In this document: piece by piece, positions 25,819 through 34,818 of the stretch
How the letters are laid out: each line of letters starts with the position of its first letter
Numbering within the stretch: position 1 is the first letter of the stretch
Source of the DNA: Faecalispora sporosphaeroides DSM 1294
Lineage (GTDB): Bacteria > Bacillota > Clostridia > Oscillospirales > Acutalibacteraceae
Assembly: GCA_000383295.1 (NCBI GenBank)
Contig: KB911069.1
Location: forward strand, 188,728 to 252,727
Direction of reading: 5' to 3'
DNA: 64,000 nt
Translations under genes and position numbers: made by a program
Notes under the pieces: generated by a model
Told to the model about the DNA's origin: nothing
Databases searched by the model: none
Seen by the model: the letters and a program-made list of their open reading frames with translations, nothing else

Positions 25819-26667
25819 ATGAACGACGCGTTGGGTCTGGTAGAAATCAAAGGATTGGCCGGGGCAATCGCCGTGGCGGACGCGATGGTAAAAACCGCAA
25901 ATGTGGGGTTGATCGGCATCGAAAAGGCAAAGGGCTTCGGCTGGATTACGATTAAGGTTTCCGGCGATGTGGGCGCAGTTACCGCGTCGGTGCAGACCGG
26001 TCGGGCCGTGGCGGAGCAAAACGGCCAGCTGGTGTCCTTCAAAGTCATTCCGCGGCCGGCACCGAGCATCGGCGAGCTGTTTTGTAGTCCTGTCGCGCCG
26101 CAGCAGGAGCCGCCTCCGGAGAATCCCGGGCCGGGTGCTCCACCCCCCGCGGAGGATTTGCCGCCGCAGGACCCGCAGAGCGAGCCGCTGGCACAGCCGG
26201 AACAGACAAATACCGACGAGGCGGACGGAACAACGGCCGGGCCTGTAACGGCTCCGGTTCCGCCACAGGCTTCGCCGAAGGAAACGGCAATCCCGTTTGA
26301 GCAGGCCGTTCCGGAACAAACGGAATCCGCGGCGGAGCCGCAGCCGGAAGAAACCGGAAAGGCGGAATTGGAAGCGCCGCCGGTGGAGCCCCTGACAGAA
26401 CCGGCAGCGCCGGCCGCAAAACAGCAAGCGTCGAAACAGGAGGCTTCCTCCGTTGTTGATTTGCAAGAGCGGCAGAGCGCCCCCGAAACCGCGGTGGAAA
26501 AAGTGGTTCCGACCGAAGTACAGCCGCAGATAAGCCCCGTTCCGGAAAAGAAAGCCGACCCCCCCGCCAAAAAAGGCAGGCCGGCAAGATCGCCGGGGCG
26601 CCCCTCAAAGAATAAGAAAAAGCCGGCAGATGCCGAGTCTCAGCAGCCTGGGGAGGAGAGTAGATGA
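25819..26667 (+). CDS. BMC-H shell protein with long disordered C-terminal tail
   Basis: A 282-residue protein. Residues 1-92 are a BMC-H domain (LGLVEIKGLAGAIAVADAM; ITIKVSGDVGAV). Residues ~93-245 are Pro/Glu/Ala/Gln-rich and almost certainly unstructured, with acidic character. The last part is basic: two Gly-Arg-Pro motifs at 253-255 and 260-262 within a Lys/Arg stretch resemble AT-hook or other nucleic-acid-binding tails. Shell proteins with extensions occur in other microcompartments, but I do not recognise this one. Its 3' end overlaps the next gene by four bases (ATGA). Tail function is unknown. Confidence 0.85.
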   Translation: MNDALGLVEIKGLAGAIAVADAMVKTANVGLIGIEKAKGFGWITIKVSGDVGAVTASVQTGRAVAEQNGQLVSFKVIPRPAPSIGELFCSPVAPQQEPPPENPGPGAPPPAEDLPPQDPQSEPLAQPEQTNTDEADGTTAGPVTAPVPPQASPKETAIPFEQAVPEQTESAAEPQPEETGKAELEAPPVEPLTEPAAPAAKQQASKQEASSVVDLQERQSAPETAVEKVVPTEVQPQISPVPEKKADPPAKKGRPARSPGRPSKNKKKPADAESQQPGEESR

Positions 26668-28049
26668 ACGCAGAGCAAATAGAAGCCCTTGTGGGTCAGG
26701 TTTACCAGAGTTACCAAAAGAATAACGCTCACACGCTGAAAAGCGGTGTTTTTTGCTCCGTGGATGACGCGGTGGCGGTGGCGGCCAGCGCATACCGGCA
26801 GTATTCTCAGCTTACCTTAAATCAGCGCCAGCAGGTGATCGACGCCGTGAAAGCGGATCTGCTTTTGAAAGTCGATGATCTGGCGCGCATGACGGTCGAA
26901 GAAACCGGCATGGGTGTTGCAGAGGATAAGAAAAAGAAGCTTCTTCTTGTTCTGCGGAAAACGCCGGGCACGGAAGATTTGGTCACGGAGGTAAAAACCG
27001 GCGACCATGGAATGACGCTGTATGAGCTTTCCTCCTACGGTGTGGTATGTGCGGTGCAGCCCTGCACCAATCCCTGTGAAACGCTGATCTGCAATACGAT
27101 CGGCCTTCTCGCAGCCGGCAACGCGGTGATTCACGTGCCGCACCCCAGAGCGCTGGAGGTTTCTCAGCTCGTAACGGAGCTGGTCAGCAAGGCCGTCAGC
27201 CGCACCTGCGGAATCGACAATCTGGTTTCCACTCTGAGTGAAACCTCCATGGCGGTTACGCGCGAGCTGATGACGCACCCCGATATTTCTCTGGTGATCG
27301 CCACCGGCGGGATGGGAATGCTCCGGCAGGCCATGTCCTGCGGGAAAAAGGTGATCGGGGCAGGCCCCGCCAACCCGGTGGCCATCATCGATGAAACGGC
27401 GGATCTGCAAAAGGCTGCCCGCGACATCGTGTTCAGCGCTTCTTTTGACAACAATCTGACGTGCATTACCGAAAAGAGCATTGTCATTGTAGACTCGGTC
27501 GCGGAGGAATTTCTCCGTGAGCTGAAAAAAAATCATGTACATTGTGTCAGCGACCAGCAGGAGATGCTCCAGCTTACGCTGGCAACGGTAACGCCGGAAA
27601 TGGTTCCGAATAAGGCCCTGGAAGGAAAGAGCGCGCGGGAGATTCTTTCTGCAGCCGGTATGGACTGCGATGATTCGGTACGGCTGATCGTTGTGGATAC
27701 GGTTCGCCAGCACCCGTTTGTAACGGAAGAGCTGCTCATGCCTCTGGTTCCGCTGGTACGTGCGAAGGACTTCGAGCAGGCCGTGGAATTTGCCTGCGAG
27801 ATCGAGCAGGGGCTGCGCCACACGGCGACCATCCATTCGCGGCTGATCGAGCGGCTCAATTATGCCGCGCAAAAGCTGCAGACGGCGGTGTTCGTCAAAA
27901 ACAGCTCCGCGCTGGCGGGAATCGGGTTTGACGGAGAGGGCGACACGAGCTTTACAATTGCCACCGCCACCGGGGAGGGAACCACAACCGCCCGGCACTT
28001 CTGCAGAAGGAGAAGATGCACCCTGGCCAACGCGTTTTCCATTCGCTGA
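26664..28049 (+). CDS. pduP: CoA-acylating aldehyde dehydrogenase PduP-like, copy 1
   Basis: A 461-residue enzyme oxidising propionaldehyde (or a related aldehyde) with CoA and NAD to acyl-CoA inside the shell. Visible motifs: AVQPCTNPCETLICNTIG cofactor region, VIATGGMGMLRQAM, and the catalytic cysteine in SFDNNLTCITEKS. The N-terminal helix IEALVGQVYQSYQ may be an encapsulation peptide. The catalytic loop reads NLTCITEKS where most PduP/EutE proteins, and the second copy at 34945, read NLPCIAEKE, so this copy is the divergent one. Translation is coupled to the tailed BMC-H gene. Confidence 0.92.
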   Translation: MNAEQIEALVGQVYQSYQKNNAHTLKSGVFCSVDDAVAVAASAYRQYSQLTLNQRQQVIDAVKADLLLKVDDLARMTVEETGMGVAEDKKKKLLLVLRKTPGTEDLVTEVKTGDHGMTLYELSSYGVVCAVQPCTNPCETLICNTIGLLAAGNAVIHVPHPRALEVSQLVTELVSKAVSRTCGIDNLVSTLSETSMAVTRELMTHPDISLVIATGGMGMLRQAMSCGKKVIGAGPANPVAIIDETADLQKAARDIVFSASFDNNLTCITEKSIVIVDSVAEEFLRELKKNHVHCVSDQQEMLQLTLATVTPEMVPNKALEGKSAREILSAAGMDCDDSVRLIVVDTVRQHPFVTEELLMPLVPLVRAKDFEQAVEFACEIEQGLRHTATIHSRLIERLNYAAQKLQTAVFVKNSSALAGIGFDGEGDTSFTIATATGEGTTTARHFCRRRRCTLANAFSIR

Positions 28050-28067
28050 AAGAGAAGGAGGACCCCC

Positions 28068-29189
28068 TTGCATACCATATTTTTAAAAACAAAAATTCAC
28101 AGCGGAATCGGTTCCCTGCAGGTGCTTTCCGCTTATCGGAATCAAAAAATCTTTTTGGTCTGCGATGAATTCCTGCTGGGCAGCGGCGGGGTAAAGCTGC
28201 TGCTGGAGGCCGTCGACAATTCCTGCGAGGTGAGAATTTTTCACAAGGTGGTTCCGGATCCGCCGATGGATACGGTTGCGAAGGCTCTGGTCGAGTTCCG
28301 GCGTTTTGGGCCGCAGGTGATGATCGCCCTGGGCGGCGGTTCCGCAATTGACACCGCAAAAGGCGTTTTGTATCTTTCAAAGCAGATGCCCGGCGGCTCG
28401 GATGTTCGGCTGATCGCCGTGCCCACTACCAGCGGTACCGGGTCGGAGGTGACCTCCGTCAGCGTTCTGACCGACGAGGACTCCCATGTGAAGCATATGA
28501 TCGTGGACGACATCATTCGTCCGGATGAGGCGATTCTGGACGCGCGTCTCGTTTTATCGGTGCCGCCGCGCGTTACGGCCAACACCGGCATGGACACCCT
28601 GACGCATGCGGTGGAAGCCTATGTGGGTCTGCATGCCGATTCGTTCAGCGACGCGATGGCGGAAAAAGCGGTGGAATTTGTCCATTCCTCGCTTCTGGCC
28701 TGTTACGGCAGCGGAAGCGATCTGGAGGCGAGAACCCGAATGCACGAGGCGTCCACCTATGCCGGAATCGCCTTCAACAAAGCCGGGCTGGGCCTTTCTC
28801 ACGCTCTGGCGCATTCGCTCGGCGGTGTGTTTCACTCGTACATTCCCCATGGCTTGGCCAATGCGCTGGTATTAAAGGAGGTGATCCTGTTTAACAGCAA
28901 AGCCCCGGGCGTTTGCGCCCGGTACGCGGATCTTGCGCGGCGCACGGGTATTTCCACGGGAGCAAAGAGTAACCAGGATGCTGTTCTGGATTTGGTCCGC
29001 TATATTGAAGAGTTAAAATTTCAGATGAAAATGCCCGGTACGATCAGAGACTGCGGAATCTCCCGAAAGGAATACGACAAATCTCTGGCAACGCTCGCCC
29101 TGAACACACTGAAAGATTGGAGCCTTTCGTTAAATCCAACAAAAGCTGCGGCGGAAGACGTGGTGAAAATATTACATTCGATTTATTAG
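28068..29189 (+). CDS. pduQ: Iron-containing alcohol dehydrogenase PduQ
   Basis: A 373-residue group III alcohol dehydrogenase, probably reducing propionaldehyde to 1-propanol and regenerating NAD within the compartment. NAD-binding GGGSAIDTAKG, TTSGTGSEVTSVSVLTDED, and the iron-ligand region LSHALAHSLGGVFHSYIPHG are intact. TTG start with AGGAGG eight bases upstream, 18 bases after pduP. It is the last gene before a gap with a palindromic element at 29215-29244. Confidence 0.92.
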   Translation: MHTIFLKTKIHSGIGSLQVLSAYRNQKIFLVCDEFLLGSGGVKLLLEAVDNSCEVRIFHKVVPDPPMDTVAKALVEFRRFGPQVMIALGGGSAIDTAKGVLYLSKQMPGGSDVRLIAVPTTSGTGSEVTSVSVLTDEDSHVKHMIVDDIIRPDEAILDARLVLSVPPRVTANTGMDTLTHAVEAYVGLHADSFSDAMAEKAVEFVHSSLLACYGSGSDLEARTRMHEASTYAGIAFNKAGLGLSHALAHSLGGVFHSYIPHGLANALVLKEVILFNSKAPGVCARYADLARRTGISTGAKSNQDAVLDLVRYIEELKFQMKMPGTIRDCGISRKEYDKSLATLALNTLKDWSLSLNPTKAAAEDVVKILHSIY

Positions 29190-29214
29190 TCTTTCCTTTG
29201 CAGACAAGAATACG

Positions 29215-29245
29215 TTATAATAAAGTTTGAGTGCTTTATTATAAT
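29215..29245 (+). promoter_or_regulatory. AT-rich palindrome with two -10-like boxes
   Basis: TTATAATAAAG (29215-29225) and CTTTATTATAA (29234-29244) are perfect inverted repeats spaced by eight bases; TATAAT occurs at 29216-29221 and 29240-29245. It lies 30 bases before the sensor gene and may be its promoter/operator or a weak terminator after pduQ. Confidence 0.5.
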
Positions 29246-29274
29246 CATTCTTGAACAAGGAAAGGATGTAAAGT

Positions 29275-30564
29275 ATGGATAATTTATTTGAATCTGATCT
29301 TCATTCCGGCTTCCATGCGATCTCTGAAGAGAATGGCTCCATCAGTAATTTCAGTATCGCGCGCCTCTTTGGCATAAAGGTTTTGGAGAATATTCAGGAT
29401 AAGATAGCGAAGGCGACCGGCCTTGCCTTTGTCACCGTTGATTACAGGGGCGAACCGATTACCGAGATGACTTCTTTTACTCCTTTCTGCCAGCAGGTTC
29501 GCAAAGATGAAAATGCCAAGCGGATCTGCATGTCGTCCGACGCATTCGGCGCGATTCAGGCGGCGGTGACCCAAAAAACCTATGTTTATTTTTGCCCGTG
29601 CGGGCTGATCGAGATCGCGATTCCGATCATCGTCCGCGGGCATTACCTGGGGGGCTTTATCGGCGGACAGATCCGCTGTGGGGACGCACCAACGGACATT
29701 TGCCGGCTGGAAAGCGTTCTGCACCATGACCGCAATCACAGAGAAGACCCGGAAATGGAGCGGCTGTTTGAGTCGATTGCCATCTACCCCTATGAAAAGT
29801 TCTTTCACATTGCCAATCTGGTCTCCCTGATCGTCAACCAGCTTGCGGAAAAGGAGCTGTCCCGCCTGGTTCAAAAGGAAAATCTGGATAAGGAGCTGGA
29901 AGTGCTCAACGAGCAGAAAAAAGAGATGGAGGCCGAGCTGGCCGCACTGAAAACACAGATGAATCCCTATTTTCTGTTCAAGAGCCTGAATGCGATCTCC
30001 AATCTTTCCGTCGTGGAGGACGCGCCCCGCACCAACCGCGCGATCAATCTGTTTGCGGAGTTCATGAAATCTAATTTTTCTGAAACGAGAGACAATGTCT
30101 TTGTGTCGGAAGAAATCGAGAATCTGGAACGCTACCTGAAAATCCAGAAGGAGCGCATGGGCGATCAGCTGGAATACGTGCTCGACATTTCAGACGAGCT
30201 GAATATGCAGAAGATCCCGAGCAGGATTCTGCTCCCGTTTGTAGAGAGGGCCGTTTTCTACGGGATCGGGCAGAAGAAAGAACACGGCACTCTGCGGATC
30301 GCCGCGCAGTATCAGGGAGATGACGTTGTGTTCCAGATCGAGGACAACGGCCCGGGCTTCGGCGACAAAAAAATCGCCCAGCTGTTTAAGCAGTACAAGG
30401 GCTCTTATGAGGGCGGCGCAATCGAGGCCAGCATCGCGTTCTCCCGGCAAAGACTGGTCAATTCCTTTGGCTCCGGGTACGATGCTGTAATCAAAAGCGC
30501 GGATGGCGTTGGAACCACCAGTACCGTACGCTACCCGAAAAACTTTGATGAAAAGGCTAATTGA
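29275..30564 (+). CDS. PocR-domain sensor, LytS-type histidine kinase homologue lacking the phospho-acceptor His
   Basis: A 429-residue cytosolic sensor. Residues ~20-190 form a PocR ligand-binding domain (TSFTPFCQQVRKDENAKRIC; FCPCGLIEIAIPIIVRGHYL), a fold known from the propanediol regulator PocR. A coiled coil (195-225) leads to a LytS-like kinase region. There the usual NPHFLFNSLN reads NPYFLFKSLN, with Tyr232 in place of the acceptor His, and the N-box VENAxxHG reads VERAVFYG (Arg325, Tyr329). The G-box DNGPGFG is kept. It therefore looks like a pseudokinase that may still bind ligand or partner. It is followed two bases later by its response regulator. Confidence 0.88.
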   Translation: MDNLFESDLHSGFHAISEENGSISNFSIARLFGIKVLENIQDKIAKATGLAFVTVDYRGEPITEMTSFTPFCQQVRKDENAKRICMSSDAFGAIQAAVTQKTYVYFCPCGLIEIAIPIIVRGHYLGGFIGGQIRCGDAPTDICRLESVLHHDRNHREDPEMERLFESIAIYPYEKFFHIANLVSLIVNQLAEKELSRLVQKENLDKELEVLNEQKKEMEAELAALKTQMNPYFLFKSLNAISNLSVVEDAPRTNRAINLFAEFMKSNFSETRDNVFVSEEIENLERYLKIQKERMGDQLEYVLDISDELNMQKIPSRILLPFVERAVFYGIGQKKEHGTLRIAAQYQGDDVVFQIEDNGPGFGDKKIAQLFKQYKGSYEGGAIEASIAFSRQRLVNSFGSGYDAVIKSADGVGTTSTVRYPKNFDEKAN

Positions 30565-30566
30565 TC

Positions 30567-31580
30567 ATGTATAAGATATTGATTGCAGATGACGAACAGC
30601 TGATGCGGGACGCTTTGCAGATCATGATCGAAAAAGTACCCGGCTTTGAGGTCGCGTTTTCCGTCAGCAATGGAGAAGATGCGGTGGAGCTGTGCCGAAA
30701 GGAAAAGCCGGATATTGTGTTTATGGACATCATGATGCCCGGAATGTCCGGAATTGAGGCCAGCAAACGAATTTATGCCAACAATCCCGAAATCACGATC
30801 TACATATTGTCTTCGTACAATCATTTCGATTTCGCCATTGAAGCGCTGCGCGCCAAGGTAAAGGAATACATTTCAAAGCCCGTTTCCTGCGACATGATTC
30901 GGGCATTGCTCGAAAAGCACAGCAAAAGCAGCCAGCCAGAGCAGCTGTACTGGAATATGACCTTAAAGGTTCTGAAGGAAAAGGACTTTAAGCAGATGTA
31001 TTATCAGGTTCCCGAGATTGTTCAGGAGCTGTACCGGAGCTGCGGCGCAAACCGCGGGCAGATCCAAACGGCCGCGGAGCAGCTGGGGCAAAACAGTTTC
31101 AATTATCTGGGCCGTGTTTCCGCCCGGCCGGTTGACTGCGCGGAAATGTTTCCGCTCAGCGAGGCGGCTCTTGCTGCTCCCGCCGGGATGGAGATTTGGC
31201 TGTTCCGCGTTCTGGACTACATTTTTCAGCAGACCAGCATTCGCAAATACGAGCTGCTTCAGAATGTGTTCTCTTATATCAACGCCCGCATTCAGGAGGA
31301 GATCGGCCTGACGCAGATCATTGAAAACTGCGCCGTCAGCCAGGGGTATCTCAGCCGCATCTTCAAGAACTGCCTGAATGTCAGCGTGATGGAATATCTG
31401 CATTTGAGAAAGCTGATGCTCGCAAAGGAGTACTTCCAGTCCACGGATTTGAGCATCGCAGAGGTTGCGTTCCGCCTGGGCTACAATGAAAGCGGCTATT
31501 TCAGCAAGGTGTTCAAAAAGTACGAAAACATAACCGTCTATCAATATAAAAAAGCCGTCGGGGCATCCTCCGAACGGTAG
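30567..31580 (+). CDS. Response regulator with AraC-type DNA-binding domain
   Basis: A 337-residue regulator. The receiver domain (1-120) is intact: DDEQ acidic pocket, phospho-acceptor Asp in DIVFMDIMMPGMSG, and Lys in YISKPV. A linker domain (125-235) and an AraC-type double helix-turn-helix (240-337; YINARIQEEIGL, GYLSRIFKN, AEVAFRLGYNESGYFSKVFK) follow. It most likely activates the microcompartment promoters, such as that before 20260, in response to diol or aldehyde sensed by the PocR protein. ATG at 30567 is two bases after the sensor stop. Confidence 0.9.
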   Translation: MYKILIADDEQLMRDALQIMIEKVPGFEVAFSVSNGEDAVELCRKEKPDIVFMDIMMPGMSGIEASKRIYANNPEITIYILSSYNHFDFAIEALRAKVKEYISKPVSCDMIRALLEKHSKSSQPEQLYWNMTLKVLKEKDFKQMYYQVPEIVQELYRSCGANRGQIQTAAEQLGQNSFNYLGRVSARPVDCAEMFPLSEAALAAPAGMEIWLFRVLDYIFQQTSIRKYELLQNVFSYINARIQEEIGLTQIIENCAVSQGYLSRIFKNCLNVSVMEYLHLRKLMLAKEYFQSTDLSIAEVAFRLGYNESGYFSKVFKKYENITVYQYKKAVGASSER

Positions 31581-31604
31581 CGGTGCAAGGGACAGGTGAC
31601 AGTG

Positions 31605-32801
31605 ATGTGCGATTATTTGGTAACTTCAGAATCGGTGACGGAGGGGCACCCCGATAAGGTGTGCGACCAGATTTCCGACGGGATTCTGGACGCCTACCTG
31701 ACGCGGGACCCCAATGCCCGGGTTGCGGTGGAAACCATGGTCTCGCCCGGGGTGGTCATGATCGCCGGCGAGGTGACCTCCGGCGAAAAGGTGGATGTGG
31801 AGGACGTGGCCCGCAGAATTCTGCAGAGCGTTGGGTATACCGATGAGAAAAAGGGAATGGATTACCGCACCTGTATGGTTTTGACGAATCTGAACGCCCA
31901 GTCTGCGGATATTGCCCGTGGGGTGGACGGGGAAAACCAGCCGGTAGGTACCAGCGCGCGCCTTGGCGCCGGGGATCAGGGGATCATGTACGGCTATGCG
32001 TGCAATGAAACCAAAAGCTATATGCCAATGACCGCGGAGCTGGCTCATAAGCTGGCAAAGCGGCTGGCGGATGTGCGGCATCAGGAGCTTTTGCCCTGGC
32101 TCTACCCGGACGGAAAAACGCAGGTGACCATGCGGTATTCTCCCGAGGGGAAGCCGCTCGAAATTACCAGTATCATTGTTTCCGCACAGCACGACGACGG
32201 CATCGAGTACGATTACCTTAGGGATGCGATTTTAAACGAGGTGATCCATTCGGTGGTCGATTCCGGGCTCATCGGCTACCGTACGAAAATACATATCAAT
32301 CCCACGGGGCGCTTTGTTACGGGCGGCCCGGCGGCCGATGTCGGCCTGACCGGCAGGAAAATCATGGTGGATACCTACGGCGGCATGGGCCGCCATGGAG
32401 GAGGGGCTTTTTCGGGGAAAGACCCGACAAAGGTAGACCGTTCCGCGGCTTACATGGCCCGCTATGCGGCAAAGAACATTGTGGCTGCTGGTCTGGCGGA
32501 GCGCTGCGAGGTTTCTCTTGCTTACGCCATTGGCCTGCCGGAGCCCGAGGCCGTTACGGTGAATCCCTTTGGCACACAGCGCATTCCCCTGAATGATCTG
32601 AACCGGATCGTCAAGGAGGAATTTTCCTTTTCCGTTTCGCAGATTCTCGAGCAGCTTCGGCTGCGCAGACCCCAATTCTTAAAAACCGCGGCTTATGGTC
32701 ATTTCGGCCGGGAGGATCAGGGCTTTCAATGGGAGAAAACAGATCGAACGGAATCTTTACGAAAAAAAGCGGTGACTTGTATCAGCAACATATTTATTTA
32801 A
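31605..32801 (+). CDS. metK: S-adenosylmethionine synthetase within the microcompartment locus
   Basis: A 398-residue MetK of normal length. ATP and methionine sites are intact: SVTEGHPDKVCDQISDGILD, GAGDQGIMYGYA, KIHINPTGRFVTGGPAADVG and GGGAFSGKDPTKVDRSAAY. It makes SAM from ATP and methionine. Being inside the locus, it can supply SAM to the activase at 22882. ATG at 31605 is preceded by AGGTGACAGTG; a GTG nine bases earlier is the alternative. A housekeeping copy is expected elsewhere in the genome but is not visible here. Confidence 0.95.
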   Translation: MCDYLVTSESVTEGHPDKVCDQISDGILDAYLTRDPNARVAVETMVSPGVVMIAGEVTSGEKVDVEDVARRILQSVGYTDEKKGMDYRTCMVLTNLNAQSADIARGVDGENQPVGTSARLGAGDQGIMYGYACNETKSYMPMTAELAHKLAKRLADVRHQELLPWLYPDGKTQVTMRYSPEGKPLEITSIIVSAQHDDGIEYDYLRDAILNEVIHSVVDSGLIGYRTKIHINPTGRFVTGGPAADVGLTGRKIMVDTYGGMGRHGGGAFSGKDPTKVDRSAAYMARYAAKNIVAAGLAERCEVSLAYAIGLPEPEAVTVNPFGTQRIPLNDLNRIVKEEFSFSVSQILEQLRLRRPQFLKTAAYGHFGREDQGFQWEKTDRTESLRKKAVTCISNIFI

Positions 32802-32826
32802 TTTTATTTAGGAAAGGTTGAGAGGT

Positions 32827-33693
32827 ATGGATTTATTCGCGCTGGTCGCAGCCTTTGGCGGAGGAGTTTTGGGCGCAATGCTGGGAGCGCTGCCGGTCTT
32901 TATTTTAACAGGTGTATTTGCGGTCGTGGGTGGCTTGATGGGGATGGCGGGGATTGCCGAGCTTTCAGTTGGCAGTATCACGTTCGGTTCCATGCTGGGG
33001 CCGCATATTGCTTTTGCCGGCGGTGTTGCCGCGGCGGCCTTTGCGGGCAGAAAAAAGCTGATTCCCAACGGCGCGGATATCCTGTATTCCCTGAACGGCA
33101 CGGGCAGCTCCGCCGTGATTTGCGTCGGCGGAATGTTTGGTGTGATGGGCTATCTCATCAAATTCCTGTACGGCGATATTCTTCACCTGAGAACGGATTT
33201 GCCCGCCATTACGGTGATTACGCTCGCGATTATTACACGCCTGGTGTTTGGCACCACCGGCCTGTTCGGCAAATATGAGGGAACCGAAAAGAGAGCGTGG
33301 GTGCCAACGGGCAGCCCGCTGGTGTATAACATCCTGCTGGGGCTGGGCATCGGCGCGGCAGTCAGCGGCGTGGCGGTTTCTCTGCTCTCCTCGGGCGCAT
33401 CAAAAGAGGCGATGGCAATGTTCCCGATCGCCTGCTTCGGCCTGAGCGCGGTCAGCCTGATTTTTGTTCAGACGGGCTTTGCCGCCCCGGCCTCTCACCA
33501 CATCACCCTGCCGGCGGCTTCTGCGGCCGTGATGACGGGGAATGTATGGATCGGCATTCTGGTGGCGATTTTCTGCACGGTTCTGGGCGACACGCTGGCC
33601 AAAACCTTCAACAGCCACTGCGATACCCATATTGACCCGCCGGCCTTTACCATTATGCTCAGCATGTTCCTGGTAAACGGATTGTTTGCGTAA
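32827..33693 (+). CDS. Polytopic membrane protein of unknown function
   Basis: A 288-residue very hydrophobic protein with about eight to nine membrane segments and glycine-rich helices (LVAAFGGGVLGAMLGALP; ILLGLGIGAAVSGVAV). A conserved-looking loop near the C-terminus, AKTFNSHCDTHIDPPA, has His, Cys and Asp residues. I do not recognise the family securely. Its place between metK and a BMC-H gene suggests transport of diol, alcohol or acid across the cell membrane. ATG at 32827 has GGAAAGG nine bases upstream. Confidence 0.75.
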   Translation: MDLFALVAAFGGGVLGAMLGALPVFILTGVFAVVGGLMGMAGIAELSVGSITFGSMLGPHIAFAGGVAAAAFAGRKKLIPNGADILYSLNGTGSSAVICVGGMFGVMGYLIKFLYGDILHLRTDLPAITVITLAIITRLVFGTTGLFGKYEGTEKRAWVPTGSPLVYNILLGLGIGAAVSGVAVSLLSSGASKEAMAMFPIACFGLSAVSLIFVQTGFAAPASHHITLPAASAAVMTGNVWIGILVAIFCTVLGDTLAKTFNSHCDTHIDPPAFTIMLSMFLVNGLFA

Positions 33694-33814
33694 TTTACGC
33701 CTGGCTACGTAATCAGCGAAAAACGACCACTCCTTAGCTGTGTGCAGCGCAGATAGATGGCCTTTTTCAAACAGAAAATGAAAATACTTACTTTGGAAAC
33801 AGGAGGAATGCAAT

Positions 33815-34084
33815 ATGTCAAACGAAGCGTTGGGCATGATTGAAACAAAAGGGCTCGTGGGCGCGATTGAGGCGGCAGACGCCATGGTGAAAGCGGCGAA
33901 CGTCGTTCTGATCGGCTACGAGAAAATCGGCTCCGGCTTGGTAACCGTTATGGTGCGCGGGGATGTCGGTGCGGTCAAGGCGTCGGTAGATGCCGGCGTA
34001 GCGGCGGCGGACGCAGTGGGAGAGGTTGTTTCCCGCCATGTGATTCCGCGGCCCCATTCAGACACAGAAAAAATACTGCCGTAA
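33815..34084 (+). CDS. pduJ: Hexameric shell protein PduA/PduJ (BMC-H), copy 2
   Basis: An 89-residue BMC-H protein almost identical to the one at 24655-24939 through residue 60 ([20 protein letters not shown] shared), with the same GSG pore loop. Start: AGGAGGAATGCAAT before ATG. The two copies probably form the main facets. The 120 bases before it hold no gene. Confidence 0.97.
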   Translation: MSNEALGMIETKGLVGAIEAADAMVKAANVVLIGYEKIGSGLVTVMVRGDVGAVKASVDAGVAAADAVGEVVSRHVIPRPHSDTEKILP

Positions 34085-34160
34085 GCTGCGGCAGGGAAGA
34101 ACCGGCCCGACCGCACTTTAAGCGGCGGGCCGGAATCGAAAACAGGGAGGTGTGCAAGGG

Positions 34161-34805
34161 TTGAAGCACACGGATCAAACGGTGGAAACCATTGCAAAGC
34201 TTGTTTTGGAGCGGCTGCGCGAGATGCAGAACTACATGGTGCCGGTAGGAGTATCAAACCGGCATGTGCATCTCAGTCAGGCGGATCTGGATACGCTGTT
34301 CGGCCCCGGGTATCGGCTGACATCCATCAAGGAGCTGGGGCAGCCCGGCCAGTTCGCGGCCAAAGAAACGGTCACGATCATCGGGCCGAAGGGCAGCTTT
34401 GAAAACGTTCGTATTCTGGGGCCGGTTCGCCCCAAAAGCCAGGTGGAGATTTCCCTTTCCGACAGCTTCCGGCTGGGGGTCAAGGCGCCCATCCGGGAAT
34501 CGGGCCAGCTGGAAAACACGCCCGGACTGCAGCTCTGCGGTCCGCTGGGAACGCTGGAGCTGCCCTGCGGCGCCATTGTGGCGCTGCGTCATATTCATGC
34601 AACGCCAGAAATTGCGAAGCGTATGGGAATTTGCGACAAAGAGATCGTCGAGGTGGAAACCTGCGGCGAAAGGCGCTGTGTGCTCGGGAACGTGTTGGTT
34701 CGCGTCTCGGAGAAATCCGCGCTGGAAATTCATGTGGATACCGACGAGGCTAATGCGTGCGGGCTGAAAAACAACGATTATGTCCTGATCCGCAAATGCC
34801 GCTGA
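34161..34805 (+). CDS. pduL: Phosphate propanoyltransferase PduL
   Basis: A 214-residue zinc enzyme that converts acyl-CoA and phosphate to acyl phosphate, recycling CoA inside the shell. Metal-site motifs GVSNRHVHLSQAD and ALRHIHATPEIAKRMG are present. The N-terminal helix TVETIAKLVLERLREM is an encapsulation-type peptide. TTG at 34161 lies ten bases after GGGAGG; GTG at 34152 in the same frame is only one base from it. Confidence 0.95.
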   Translation: MKHTDQTVETIAKLVLERLREMQNYMVPVGVSNRHVHLSQADLDTLFGPGYRLTSIKELGQPGQFAAKETVTIIGPKGSFENVRILGPVRPKSQVEISLSDSFRLGVKAPIRESGQLENTPGLQLCGPLGTLELPCGAIVALRHIHATPEIAKRMGICDKEIVEVETCGERRCVLGNVLVRVSEKSALEIHVDTDEANACGLKNNDYVLIRKCR

Positions 34806-34818
34806 ATTGGAAAGCAGT

